64,000 bases of DNA from assembly GCF_026262625.1 (NCBI RefSeq), contig NZ_SHNN01000001.1:434001-498000 (forward strand), written 5' to 3'. Positions 53,361 through 62,850 of the stretch are shown piece by piece. Numbering within the stretch: position 1 is the first letter of the stretch; each line of letters starts with the position of its first letter. The notes below the pieces were generated by a model. It did no database searches, was not told where the DNA came from, and saw only the letters and a program-made list of their open reading frames with translations. The position numbers and the translations under genes were made by a program. The DNA is from Candidatus Litorirhabdus singularis (GTDB lineage: Bacteria; Pseudomonadota; Gammaproteobacteria; Pseudomonadales; Halieaceae).

Positions 53361-55619
53361 ATGAAACTAGGGAAGATTTTCAAACCGGGTCGAATCATTT
53401 TGGCGAGCAGCTGCCTGACGTTAGTACCCACTCTGCCAGCTTCAGCGCAAGACAGCTCGGGAGTGCTGGAAGAGCTTCTCGTCACCGCCCGTAAGCAAGA
53501 GCAGAATTTGCAGGATGTCTCAGTGGCGGTCTCACTGCTGAGCGGCAAAGCGCTGGCTGAGGCTCACCTGCAAAACGCAGGGGAATTAAGCACGCTGATA
53601 CCAACCCTGAACCTGCAGGATAGCTCAGATCCCAGTACCTCCTCATTCAATATCCGTGGCATCGGCACCCGCACCTTCAGCTCTGGTGTTGAGCCCAGCG
53701 TTTCAACCATGCTCGATGGTGTGGTAATGGCGCGCTCCGGCATGTCCTTTATCGACCTGATTGACGTCCAAAGGGTAGAAGTTCTGCGCGGGCCGCAAGG
53801 TACCCTCTATGGTAAGAATGCCTCCGGTGGCGTTGTACACATTATTACCCGCGATCCCACTGAAGAGTGGAGCGGCACTGTCGCAGCAACCGCTATTGAG
53901 CAGGACGAGTATCGACTGGATGGCACCGTATCGGGACCACTGTCAGACACAATCGGCCTGCGTCTAACCGGGTCGGCAGTGGATGATGATGGTTGGGCCA
54001 GCAACGCCTTCACTGGAGAAAACGTAAACAACCGCGAGAGCTGGAGTCTGCGCGGCAAATTGGCCTGGGACATCAACGACAGCTGGGACTTACTGTGGAG
54101 CAGCGATATCAGCGACAGCGAATGCAACTGCACGGCGCTGAGTCTGCGCTCTATTATGGAATCCCGAGCTCAAGATGCTCTGATCGCCGAACAGCTACCT
54201 GTGGTGGCGAGTGACAGCAATCAGGACGTTAACAACGACGAGCAGACAATCAGCAATACGGAGGCGCAGGGCCACTCATTGACCGTAAACTGGGCGCCCA
54301 GTGAGCGCTATGTCGTTACCTCTATCACCGCCTGGCGCGGGTGGAAGAGCGAATCCATTGTTGATCTTGACCGCCGCCCCAGCAATCCACTGCAACTGAG
54401 TTTTCCGGAAATACCCAGCACCGATCTGGAGCAGTTTTCACAAGAGCTACGCGTTGCATCAAGCGGGCTGGACTGGGGTTCATTTGTAGTGGGTGCATTC
54501 TACTTTGATCAGACTATTGATACTGGCAACGTCACCACGACAGCATTGTTTGAACCCTTTCTTCCCGCCACTACCCGCACCACTGAGACCAGTGTCGACA
54601 GTGAAAACTATGCTCTGTTCGGCGAGGTCACATTCAGTCTCAACGAGCAGTGGGCACTGACGCTGGGCGCTCGCTACACCCGCGACAAACTCAGCTACGC
54701 CACTGACCAGCAGGGCACCGATAATCTGGTCTTCCCACCGGAGGTCACCACCGCCTACGACGTTGATGAAGACAACTTCTCTCCCAAGGTGGCACTGCAA
54801 TGGGACATCAACGACAGACATATGACCTATGTCAGCTATACCATGGGCTACAAAGGGCCAGCCTTTGACCTGGCCAGCGCGGTTGGCCGAGAGGCCGTCG
54901 ACCCGGAGACCAGTGATGCCTTTGAGCTGGGCTGGAAATCGACCTGGGCTGATGGTCGACTGGCACTAAACGTAGCGGCGTTTCATGCCACTTACGAAGA
55001 TTTTCAGGTCGAGTCCTACGTCGATGACGACCTCGGGGGCCTGTTGCCCGCTGGGATTCGGTTGGTCAACGCCGCTGAAGTTTCCACCCAGGGTATCGAG
55101 ATAGATATTATCAGCCAACCGCTGGATGGCTGGACGTTAACTGCCGGCTTCGCCTGGACTGATGCCAGCATCGATGATTTCCCCAGCGCCCCCTGTGGTG
55201 CCGGACAGCAATTTCGCGACGAGTGTCCTGACGGTTTTCAGGACCTCTCTGGCGCCACCTTACCGACCACCCCCGAATACCGGTTGACGCTGGCCACCAG
55301 CTATTTGTGGGAGCTGGAGAATCTGCCCTTCAACATGATTTTCGCCGGTAATTTGCGCGCGCAGGACGAGGTGCAGTATGGCATTGCGCAAGACCCGTTT
55401 ACGGTGCAAGACGCCTACACCATTGTCGACCTCAGTGCAGCCATTGCCGGTAAACAGACCCGCTACAAAGTCACCGGGTTTATCAAAAACGTGTTTGACG
55501 AGGACTTCGCCAGTATTATCTTTGGCAATCCGGCGGCGTTATCGCCCCATGCCTATGTGCAATTGGTGCCCAAATATGCGCGTCGTACCGCCGGCGTAGA
55601 GTTGCGCTATGACTTCTGA
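53361..55619 (+). CDS. TonB-dependent outer-membrane receptor
   Basis: The 752-residue protein has a signal peptide ending near SAQD, a TonB box (LEELLVTA) at about residue 36, a plug domain (FNIRGIGTRTF, VEVLRGPQGTLYGKNASGG) and a 22-strand barrel ending in the usual aromatic residue (ELRYDF). Fur-type iron uptake is only one option: receptors of this FecA/FepA-unlike, Sphingomonad-type class commonly take up sugars, steroids or complex lipids. No Fur box was noted. The position directly after the OYE-SDR pair (118 bp) suggests uptake of their substrate. The ATG at 53361 follows AAAGGTAG. Confidence 0.9.
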   Translation: MKLGKIFKPGRIILASSCLTLVPTLPASAQDSSGVLEELLVTARKQEQNLQDVSVAVSLLSGKALAEAHLQNAGELSTLIPTLNLQDSSDPSTSSFNIRGIGTRTFSSGVEPSVSTMLDGVVMARSGMSFIDLIDVQRVEVLRGPQGTLYGKNASGGVVHIITRDPTEEWSGTVAATAIEQDEYRLDGTVSGPLSDTIGLRLTGSAVDDDGWASNAFTGENVNNRESWSLRGKLAWDINDSWDLLWSSDISDSECNCTALSLRSIMESRAQDALIAEQLPVVASDSNQDVNNDEQTISNTEAQGHSLTVNWAPSERYVVTSITAWRGWKSESIVDLDRRPSNPLQLSFPEIPSTDLEQFSQELRVASSGLDWGSFVVGAFYFDQTIDTGNVTTTALFEPFLPATTRTTETSVDSENYALFGEVTFSLNEQWALTLGARYTRDKLSYATDQQGTDNLVFPPEVTTAYDVDEDNFSPKVALQWDINDRHMTYVSYTMGYKGPAFDLASAVGREAVDPETSDAFELGWKSTWADGRLALNVAAFHATYEDFQVESYVDDDLGGLLPAGIRLVNAAEVSTQGIEIDIISQPLDGWTLTAGFAWTDASIDDFPSAPCGAGQQFRDECPDGFQDLSGATLPTTPEYRLTLATSYLWELENLPFNMIFAGNLRAQDEVQYGIAQDPFTVQDAYTIVDLSAAIAGKQTRYKVTGFIKNVFDEDFASIIFGNPAALSPHAYVQLVPKYARRTAGVELRYDF

Positions 55620-55634
55620 GACAGCGACAGCAGC

Positions 55635-56675
55635 TTAGCTGAGCAGCACAACGCTGCGGCCGGTAGTTTTCTTGTCGGCGAAGTCCTGCACCGCCTGTGG
55701 CAGCTTGTCGAAGCCGCAGGTCTGGCCTACGATGGCTCGAATACGTCCGGCCTGATAGCGTACAATAATCTCTGCATGGATAGACTGCCCCAGCTCGGCG
55801 GAAGCAAAGTTCCAACCCATGCCCTGCTTGAGAAAGTCCGAGGTAGCAGGATCCGCATAGGCCAGCAACACTCCGCACAATTTGATATTACTCAGCGCCA
55901 CACGCCGGGGCACGATAAACGGTTGATCGGCAACCGCCTTGTTCGAAGCGAAGCCCATCATCAAATACCGACCGTTATAAGCGGTGCAGGCCATAGAGGC
56001 CTCCATCACTGACTCACCAATATTGTCGAAAACCACTTCTACTCCACGTTGCCCGGTGGCCTCCAGAACCTGCGCTGACCAATCTTCAGCCTTGTAATCC
56101 AGCGCCAGTTCAGCACCCAACTCGAGGCAAAAGTCGCGCTTCTCCTGCGTACCCGCGGTCGCTATTACACGCGCACCTGCATCGCAGGCCAATTGAATCG
56201 CGGCCGAGCCAGAGCCACCCGCGGCAGCGTGAATCAGTACGGTTTCACCGGCCTTTAGCTCAGCTCGATCGAACAAACCCAGCCAGGCCAAATGGAAGGG
56301 AAAATACAGCGCAGCAGCATCGGGGAGCGGAATATCAGCTGGCATCTCGAATGCCGATACCGTCGGACAAATAGCATACTCAGCGAAGCCTCCATGGGCG
56401 CCGCCGGGCATCGCGACAACCCGCTTACCAAGCCATTCCTCCGCGCCTTCACCGCAGGCCTCTACTGTACCCAGTACTTCCATTCCGGCGGCATAAGGCA
56501 GCTCTGGCTCCACCATCATATTGCCACCCATGACCCGCTCCAGATCATTGAGATTTAGCGGAATCGCCTCAACTTTCACGCGTAGTTCACCCGCGTTGGG
56601 TTCAGGAATATCCACTTCGTCCAATTGCAAAGCTTGCAAGGGTGCTCCATAGGCTTGTGTGCGCCAGGTCTTCAT
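55635..56675 (-). CDS. MDR-family quinone oxidoreductase/alcohol dehydrogenase-like
   Basis: The 346-residue product is a medium-chain reductase without zinc ligands. The Rossmann motif is VLIHAAAGGSGSAAIQLA, of the AxxGxxG type found in quinone oxidoreductases and enoyl reductases. LNLNDLERVMGG and YAAGMEVLGTVEACGEG are family marks. It likely reduces a quinone or an activated double bond with NADPH. The ATG at 56675 follows AAGGAGA. It converges on the TonB receptor gene and diverges from the amidohydrolase gene. Confidence 0.88.
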   Translation of the reverse strand: MKTWRTQAYGAPLQALQLDEVDIPEPNAGELRVKVEAIPLNLNDLERVMGGNMMVEPELPYAAGMEVLGTVEACGEGAEEWLGKRVVAMPGGAHGGFAEYAICPTVSAFEMPADIPLPDAAALYFPFHLAWLGLFDRAELKAGETVLIHAAAGGSGSAAIQLACDAGARVIATAGTQEKRDFCLELGAELALDYKAEDWSAQVLEATGQRGVEVVFDNIGESVMEASMACTAYNGRYLMMGFASNKAVADQPFIVPRRVALSNIKLCGVLLAYADPATSDFLKQGMGWNFASAELGQSIHAEIIVRYQAGRIRAIVGQTCGFDKLPQAVQDFADKKTTGRSVVLLS

Positions 56676-56875
56676 CTACTGTCTCCTTAGCTTCGTCAGG
56701 CCGCGATTAATATCAGATCGCGTAATGCACGTTACAACAATGGAGCTTGCCGCGCACGGACTTCGACGGCCTCCGCAATGTATACAGGTGACATGTACAG
56801 GGCCGGTAAAGCAGTCTAGTATTTGCAGTCATCGCAAAACTTCCCCACTGCTAACAAAAACAAAAGGAACCCCAG

Positions 56876-58621
56876 ATGCTCGATTACCTGATAAAGGACG
56901 CCACCATCGTTGATGGCAGTGGCGCAGCACCTTTCACTGGCGACATCGGCATTGCAGACGGAAAAATAACCGCCGTTGGCAAGGTCAATGATAGCGCCAA
57001 GGAAACTATCGATGCGCAGGGCGCTCACGCCACCCCCGGTTGGGTGGATGTACACACCCACTTTGATGGTCAGGTTAGTTGGGATGACAAAATGGACCCG
57101 TCGGCCAGCCACGGTGTAACCAGCGTGGTCATGGGCAACTGCGGCGTTGGATTTGCGCCAGCGCCACCGGGTGGCGAGCAGCGCCTGATAGAACTCATGG
57201 AGGGCGTAGAAGACATTCCCGGCACCGCGCTCTACGAAGGCATCGAGTGGGGTCGCTGGGAAACCTTTCCTGAGTACCTCGACTACATCGCCGGCCGCAA
57301 GTATGCACTGGACATCGGTACCCAGATTCCCCACAGCGCCGTGCGCAATTACGTTATGGGCGAGCGAGCTCTGCTGCACGAGGATGCCACCGCTGAGGAT
57401 CTGGCTGCAATGCAGCAGATAGTCGCCGAAGGTTTACAGGCTGGAGCGCTGGGTTTCTCTACCTCGCGCACCGCCGGCCATCGCGCGGTTACCGGTGAAG
57501 CCATTCCCGGTACCTTCGCCGAGAAAGCCGAATTAATGGCAATAGCGGAGGCCATGCGGTCCGTCAACAAAGGCGTCTTTCAGGCAGTTCCCGCCGGCGT
57601 GGTGGGCGAATTGGCCGGACCGGAAAAGTACACCACAGAGCAGGAGGTAGAGCTGTTTGCCGAAGTCGCCCGCGCCAGCGGCCGCAACTGCACATTTACG
57701 CTCGCCCAGAATGGTGATCGCCCGGATCAATGGCGCAACTGCCTGGAAATCATTCATAAAGCTAATGCTTCGGGTTTGAATATGCGCGCTCAGATTGCTA
57801 CCCGGCCCATTGGCTTCGTCACCAGCCTCAAGTCCTACCACATGTTTAGTCGGCGCAAGACCTACCTGGATCTCGAGCATCTGCCGTTTGACCAATTACT
57901 GGCACAGCTACACCAGCCGGAGGTCAAAGCCGCCATTCTTACCGACGATGACATAGTGCCGGACCAACCCGGCAGTATGCAGCATCTCTACGGCCTGATG
58001 GGTATGACAGCTGCCATGATGTTTCCCATCGAACAGCCCATCAACTATGAGCCAGAAGTCTCGGCTAATATCGGCTCATTGGCGGCGCTGGCAGGTCGTG
58101 AAGTCAACGAATTCATGTACGACTTCCTGATTGGCAACGGTGGCAACAACTTTGCCATCTTGTTAGGGGCCAATTTTGTCGACGGCAACTTCGATGTTAT
58201 TCATGAAATGATCACCCACCCGGACACCATTATCGGGCTCAGTGATGCCGGCGCCCACGTTAACCTGATCTTTGATGCCGTCGGCCCCACCTACCAGCTC
58301 ACCCACTGGGTGAGAGATCGTAGCCGCGGCCCCAAGCTCCCCATCGAGCTTATCGTGCACAAGCAAACCGGCGCCAATGCAGCCTTGTTCGGCATGCACG
58401 ACCGGGGGCTGCTGGCACCAGGGCTGCGCGCTGACATTAACCTGTTTGATTTGCAGGCGCTGAGTCTGGGTGAATTGCGCGTGCACAATGATCTGCCCGC
58501 TGGCGGTAGCCGCATACTGCAATCTGCCAAAGGCTATTTGAACACTTTCGTTGCCGGCGTCAAAACCCGTGAGAACGACCAAGACACTGGCGCCCGACCC
58601 GGCCGCCTTATTCGCGGCTAG
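56876..58621 (+). CDS. D-aminoacylase-type amidohydrolase
   Basis: The 581-residue product belongs to the N-acyl-D-amino-acid deacylase branch of the amidohydrolase superfamily. It shows [12 protein letters not shown] (metal His60, His62 and Asp64), [13 protein letters not shown] and GLSDAGAHV near residue 455 with the catalytic Asp. Some members act on N-acyl-D-amino acids, but many relatives in lipid-degrading bacteria are of unknown substrate. The ATG at 56876 follows AAAAGGAA. An SDR gene begins 12 bp downstream, so the two are co-transcribed. Confidence 0.87.
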   Translation: MLDYLIKDATIVDGSGAAPFTGDIGIADGKITAVGKVNDSAKETIDAQGAHATPGWVDVHTHFDGQVSWDDKMDPSASHGVTSVVMGNCGVGFAPAPPGGEQRLIELMEGVEDIPGTALYEGIEWGRWETFPEYLDYIAGRKYALDIGTQIPHSAVRNYVMGERALLHEDATAEDLAAMQQIVAEGLQAGALGFSTSRTAGHRAVTGEAIPGTFAEKAELMAIAEAMRSVNKGVFQAVPAGVVGELAGPEKYTTEQEVELFAEVARASGRNCTFTLAQNGDRPDQWRNCLEIIHKANASGLNMRAQIATRPIGFVTSLKSYHMFSRRKTYLDLEHLPFDQLLAQLHQPEVKAAILTDDDIVPDQPGSMQHLYGLMGMTAAMMFPIEQPINYEPEVSANIGSLAALAGREVNEFMYDFLIGNGGNNFAILLGANFVDGNFDVIHEMITHPDTIIGLSDAGAHVNLIFDAVGPTYQLTHWVRDRSRGPKLPIELIVHKQTGANAALFGMHDRGLLAPGLRADINLFDLQALSLGELRVHNDLPAGGSRILQSAKGYLNTFVAGVKTRENDQDTGARPGRLIRG

Positions 58622-58633
58622 GAGCAGCCAAAC

Positions 58634-59404
58634 ATGTCAGTACTCGAAACTTTCAAACTCACCGGCAAGGTTGCGGTGGTAACCGGCGGCGGCAAAGGCA
58701 TAGGTCGCGGTATAGCCCTGGCGCTAGCTGAGGCCGGCGCTGATGTGGCTATTGCGGCGCGCAACGGCGACGACCTTGCAGCCGTGGCCAAAGAAATTGA
58801 GCAACGCGGACAGCGCGCCCTGGCCGTGGTCACCGATGTCACTAATATCGCAGCGGTACAGCAACTGGCGGAGCGCACAACTGCAGAACTCGGTCGCCCC
58901 GATATCTGGGTCAATAACGCCGGCGGATTACCAGACGCAACTCCACGCTACTTGAGCCGCACCTCTGAGGCCAACTGGGACGCGCAGATAGACCTCAACC
59001 TCAAAGCTGTCTGGAGCGGCGCCGTGTGTGCGGCCAAAGCCATGGGCGCAGAGGCGGGAGTAATCATCAATATTTCATCCCGCACTGCGTACGGCGCACA
59101 ACCGAAAAATGGTCCCTATGCAGCCTCTAAAGCCGCCACCAACAGCCTGACCAAAACCTTATCGGCAGAACTGGCGCCCAATATTCGTGTCAATGCAATC
59201 GCTCCCGGGCCAGTGCCGACCCAGAATTTTTACGAAAGCACCGGCACCAGTGCAGAACAGATACCGCAAATGGAAGCCTCAATGAGGATACCTCTGGGCC
59301 GCGTTGGCAGCGTCGAAGACATTGGTGCTGCTGTGGTGTTTATGGCATCACCTGCCGCCTCATGGATTACCGGACAATGCTTGTATGTGGACGGAGGGAT
59401 GTAA
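58634..59404 (+). CDS. Short-chain dehydrogenase/reductase
   Basis: The 256-residue classical SDR has TGGGKGIG (NAD(P) binding), NNAGG at 94-98, a catalytic Ser148/149 (INISSRTAYG) and Tyr162-x3-Lys166 (YAASK). It resembles 7-alpha-HSD and 3-oxoacyl-ACP reductase types; the substrate is not clear. It directly follows the amidohydrolase gene with 12 bp spacing, so they are probably translated together. Its stop precedes the GGDEF-EAL gene by 167 bp, where a promoter may lie. Confidence 0.88.
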   Translation: MSVLETFKLTGKVAVVTGGGKGIGRGIALALAEAGADVAIAARNGDDLAAVAKEIEQRGQRALAVVTDVTNIAAVQQLAERTTAELGRPDIWVNNAGGLPDATPRYLSRTSEANWDAQIDLNLKAVWSGAVCAAKAMGAEAGVIINISSRTAYGAQPKNGPYAASKAATNSLTKTLSAELAPNIRVNAIAPGPVPTQNFYESTGTSAEQIPQMEASMRIPLGRVGSVEDIGAAVVFMASPAASWITGQCLYVDGGM

Positions 59405-59468
59405 CGCACATAGGCGATAAGCCCGGTACCGGATACAGTACGTTGATCACAAAATCAGGGGTGTCATC

Positions 59469-59496
59469 TTGCATCGCTTATTACGCGTGATATTTT
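59469..59496 (+). promoter_or_regulatory. Weak sigma-70 promoter candidate for the GGDEF-EAL gene
   Basis: TTGCAT (59469-59474) and TATTTT (59491-59496) are 16 bases apart in the 167-bp gap before the GGDEF-EAL gene. Each matches the consensus at four of six positions, so this is tentative. Confidence 0.3.
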
Positions 59497-59571
59497 AAGG
59501 TGATCAATATCAAAGTTGGTTTAGTTTAAAGTGCAAACGCTACTATTAAGCATGAGTGCAGGCGGCGACTG

Positions 59572-61869
59572 ATGCTGCGCTTTTTTACAATCGGCAGGAC
59601 CATTGCGATCTTTTTGGGGTTGTTGTTTTTGGTGGGTGCTGCTGGCTTGACCTTGTTTTTGGTAGATCAAAAACGGACTACCCTGCATGATCAAGCGGTT
59701 GAGGGCGCAGTCTGGTTGTCGCAGTCCGGCATTCAGCAGCAACTTGCCATTCAATTTGGCGATCAGAAAGTCATGCAAGAGTTTCTGCAACGCTTCCTGA
59801 ACCGACCACTGATAGCCTCAGCGGCCATTTTCACCGCTCAGGGTAAGCTGATAGAGAGTCGTGATAGAAGCGGTGAAACCGGCGGCTCAGTAGCGGCATT
59901 CTCTCGCGTCAGGGGCATCTCCAACGTACAAGATATTGTTGAGCAAACATTGCCAGATGAGCTCACCGGCAAACCCTTTCTCAACCTTTCAATACCCGTA
60001 TTTTCTTACGCCAACCCCATGCTCTATGGTGCGGATAAGGACGTTTTCGTCCGCGAGCTAGCGCAAGCCCGCAATCAGGGCGCACAGCATGTGCTGGGCT
60101 ACTATCAGCTGGGTATCGACCTGAGCAGCCTGGAAAACGAATTGCTGGAATACACCTGGCGCGTAGGACTGACCTGCCTTGGCTTCTCCTTGCTGGCGTG
60201 CATTATCCTGGTATTGATTACCCGTAAGATCAGCGCACCGCTGTCGAATCTGGCGCAACTGGCCAGCGACATCAGCGCCGGGCGACTCGACCGCAGTTTT
60301 AAGGCTCGTGGCACCGGTGAAGTCTACAAGATCGGAGCCATGCTCAACATGGTGCTGGCCGAACTCAATTCTTATAAAACCCGCATGGACGTCGACAACA
60401 ACCTGCTCAGCATGAAGGTTGAAGAACGCACCGCTCAGCTTTCAAAGCGTAACGATGAATTGAACAAGGCCGTCGCACAGGTTACCCGCACCAAAAATCG
60501 CCTGCGCCAGTTGGCTTACTATGACAGCCTGACATCACTGCCTAACCGGCAGCTATTCTCAGAACAGCTGCAGTTACTACTCAATATCGCCAAACGCGAC
60601 AACATCAAGATCGCGCTGCTATTTCTGGATCTGGACAATTTCAAACGCATTAACGACTCACTCGGGCACAATGCCGGCGATGCGCTGTTGCGTGAAGTGG
60701 CCGCTCGCCTGTCCGGCTGTATTCGCGAGAGCGATCTGATCTCGCAGTATTTCGATAACGAGTCGCGCATTGACATTTCAAGACTGGGCGGCGACGAATT
60801 TACGGTGGTGCTGCACAAGCTTGAGGAGAAGGGCATAGCTGGCGTAGTTGCCGAACGTTTGCTCGATGCACTGCAAACACCGATGATTATCGAAGGCCAT
60901 GAAATAGTCATCACGCCCAGCATCGGTATTGCCGTAGCGCCAGACGATGCGGATAGCGTAGAGGGCCTGCTGAAAATGGCAGACACCGCTATGTATCATG
61001 CCAAGACCACCGGCAAGAACGGCTATCGATTTTACTCAAGCGCCATGCGCGGTACCGGAGTCGGCCGCTTGAAGCTGGAAGCAGAACTGCGCAAAGCCAT
61101 CGATCAACAGGATATGGTTCTTCATTACCAGCCACAGGTAGATGCCAGAACTGGGGAAATACTGGGGGCCGAGGCGTTGGTCCGCTGGAATCACGCTGAG
61201 CATGGAATCATCTACCCGGACCGTTTTATACCGCTCGCCGAGGAGATGGGCCTGATCGTCCAGCTAGGAGCATGGACTCTGCTCGAAGCCTGCCGCCACA
61301 GTATACAGATGCGTGATCTGGGCTTGAAGCTACCCAAGGTATCGGTCAACGTTTCCAGCCTGCAGTTCAATGCGGCCTTTATTGAAATGGTGGAACAGGT
61401 TCTGAAAGAAACCGGCATGGAGCCGCAGTACCTGGAGCTGGAGTTGACCGAAGGCGTCATCATGAGCAATGCCCGCAGCTCAACCGAAGCACTACTGCAG
61501 CTGAAGAATTTGGGCGTGTCGCTATCAGTAGACGATTTTGGTACCGGCTATTCATCCCTCAGCTACCTCAGTCGCTTTCCACTGGACGAGCTCAAGATCG
61601 ATCGCAGCTTCGTGATCGATTACAACAAAAGCACCAATGGCGCGAAGCTGGTCAGCGCCATCATCGCCATGGGGAAAAGCCTCAACCTGTGCACAGTGGC
61701 CGAAGGCGTCGATCATAACGATCAGTTTCGCTTTCTATCGGCGCAGGGCATCGATGTCATTCAGGGCTACCTGTTCAGCAAACCCAAGCCCAGAGACGAA
61801 TTCATGTTGCTCCTGAAAAGTAATCCCTACCCGCAGCAAATTAAGGAAATACTGAGTCAGCAGGATTGA
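59572..61869 (+). CDS. Membrane GGDEF-EAL cyclic-di-GMP signalling protein
   Basis: The 765-residue protein has an N-terminal membrane segment (IAIFLGLLFLVGAAGLTLFLV), a periplasmic sensor region (about 35-195), a second helix (GLTCLGFSLLACIILVLI), a HAMP domain and coiled coil, then GGDEF (RLGGDEFTVV at about 404) and EAL (GAEALVRW at about 531, with DDFGTGYSSLSYL) domains. Both signatures are intact, so it may make and break c-di-GMP. An Arg/Asp-rich insertion lies before the GGDEF motif. The ligand for the periplasmic part is unknown. The ribosome site is weak. Confidence 0.92.
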   Translation: MLRFFTIGRTIAIFLGLLFLVGAAGLTLFLVDQKRTTLHDQAVEGAVWLSQSGIQQQLAIQFGDQKVMQEFLQRFLNRPLIASAAIFTAQGKLIESRDRSGETGGSVAAFSRVRGISNVQDIVEQTLPDELTGKPFLNLSIPVFSYANPMLYGADKDVFVRELAQARNQGAQHVLGYYQLGIDLSSLENELLEYTWRVGLTCLGFSLLACIILVLITRKISAPLSNLAQLASDISAGRLDRSFKARGTGEVYKIGAMLNMVLAELNSYKTRMDVDNNLLSMKVEERTAQLSKRNDELNKAVAQVTRTKNRLRQLAYYDSLTSLPNRQLFSEQLQLLLNIAKRDNIKIALLFLDLDNFKRINDSLGHNAGDALLREVAARLSGCIRESDLISQYFDNESRIDISRLGGDEFTVVLHKLEEKGIAGVVAERLLDALQTPMIIEGHEIVITPSIGIAVAPDDADSVEGLLKMADTAMYHAKTTGKNGYRFYSSAMRGTGVGRLKLEAELRKAIDQQDMVLHYQPQVDARTGEILGAEALVRWNHAEHGIIYPDRFIPLAEEMGLIVQLGAWTLLEACRHSIQMRDLGLKLPKVSVNVSSLQFNAAFIEMVEQVLKETGMEPQYLELELTEGVIMSNARSSTEALLQLKNLGVSLSVDDFGTGYSSLSYLSRFPLDELKIDRSFVIDYNKSTNGAKLVSAIIAMGKSLNLCTVAEGVDHNDQFRFLSAQGIDVIQGYLFSKPKPRDEFMLLLKSNPYPQQIKEILSQQD

Positions 61870-61981
61870 TAGCCACGCTCTCTATTTGATATCAACCCAT
61901 AACGCCCAAGCCGGCAGCAGCGTCATTCCCATAGCGCGAACGCGACAACGTGGTATTGTCCTAAAAAAGGGGTAGTAGCTT

Positions 61982-62746
61982 ATGGAATTGAAAGAAAAAG
62001 TAGCCGTAATTACTGGCGGCAGCGGCGGAATTGGCCGAGCAATGGCAGAGGCCTTTCTAACCGAGGGCGCCCGCGCCGTCATATTGCTGGATCTCGACTT
62101 GAGTAGCGTGCAGGCAGCCGCCACCGCCTTGGGTTGTGAAGGGCAGGCCTGCAACGTAACCGACGAGGAGCAATTGTCCGGCGTCATTGACGATATCCTG
62201 CAACGCCACGGACAAATAGACCTGTTCTGCTCAAATGCCGGGTCAGCGTCACCGGGCGTACTCACCGACGCCGCGAACGAAGACTGGCAGCAACAGTGGG
62301 ATTTACACGTCATGGCTCATCTGTACGCGGCACGAGCGGTGCTACCGGGCATGATTGAGCGCGGTCAGGGTTATCTACTCAACACTGCCTCAGCAGCCGG
62401 TTTACTGGCCGCCATCGGCTCAGGACCCTATACCGTGAGCAAAGCCGCAGCCGTAAAGCTGGCAGAATTTCTGGCCATAACCCATGGCGATGACGGTATT
62501 GGGGTCTCGGTACTGTGTCCGCAGGGTGTCAACACGGCCATGGCACCAGCCAGTCTGGGCGACGGCCAGACCGATGGCATTATTGAAGCCAGCGAGTTGG
62601 CGGCAACTGTGGTGGAAGCGCTGCGTGAAGAGCGCTTTCACGTGCTACCCCACCCTGAGGTGGCCGACTACGTGCGCCGCAAAGGCGAAGATGTAGACCG
62701 CTGGTTGCGTGGTATGCGCCGTCTACGCGCCCGCTCTCAGGAGTAA
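61982..62746 (+). CDS. Short-chain dehydrogenase/reductase
   Basis: The 254-residue SDR has TGGSGGIG (cofactor), CSNAG, a Ser137 and Tyr150-x3-Lys154 (PYTVSKAAAVKL). A Gly-Asp at the end of the second strand (LLDLDL) suggests NAD(H). It is the type often seen beside acyl-CoA dehydrogenases in lipid and steroid catabolism. It precedes the acyl-CoA dehydrogenase gene by 104 bp on the same strand and is probably co-transcribed. Confidence 0.87.
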   Translation: MELKEKVAVITGGSGGIGRAMAEAFLTEGARAVILLDLDLSSVQAAATALGCEGQACNVTDEEQLSGVIDDILQRHGQIDLFCSNAGSASPGVLTDAANEDWQQQWDLHVMAHLYAARAVLPGMIERGQGYLLNTASAAGLLAAIGSGPYTVSKAAAVKLAEFLAITHGDDGIGVSVLCPQGVNTAMAPASLGDGQTDGIIEASELAATVVEALREERFHVLPHPEVADYVRRKGEDVDRWLRGMRRLRARSQE

Positions 62747-62850
62747 GTCAGTCCCCGATACTGCTACCACAGGGCTAGACTTGTGGCCCACAGCAGTCTA
62801 ATTTACCCACCCTATTGGCAGCAGCCCGAACTAAAGCGAAGAGGCACACC

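Noticed and set aside
56770-56800. TGTATACAGGTGACATGTACA as a TetR-type operator between divergent genes
   Set aside because: Only the outer four bases of each half match well; too weak to call.
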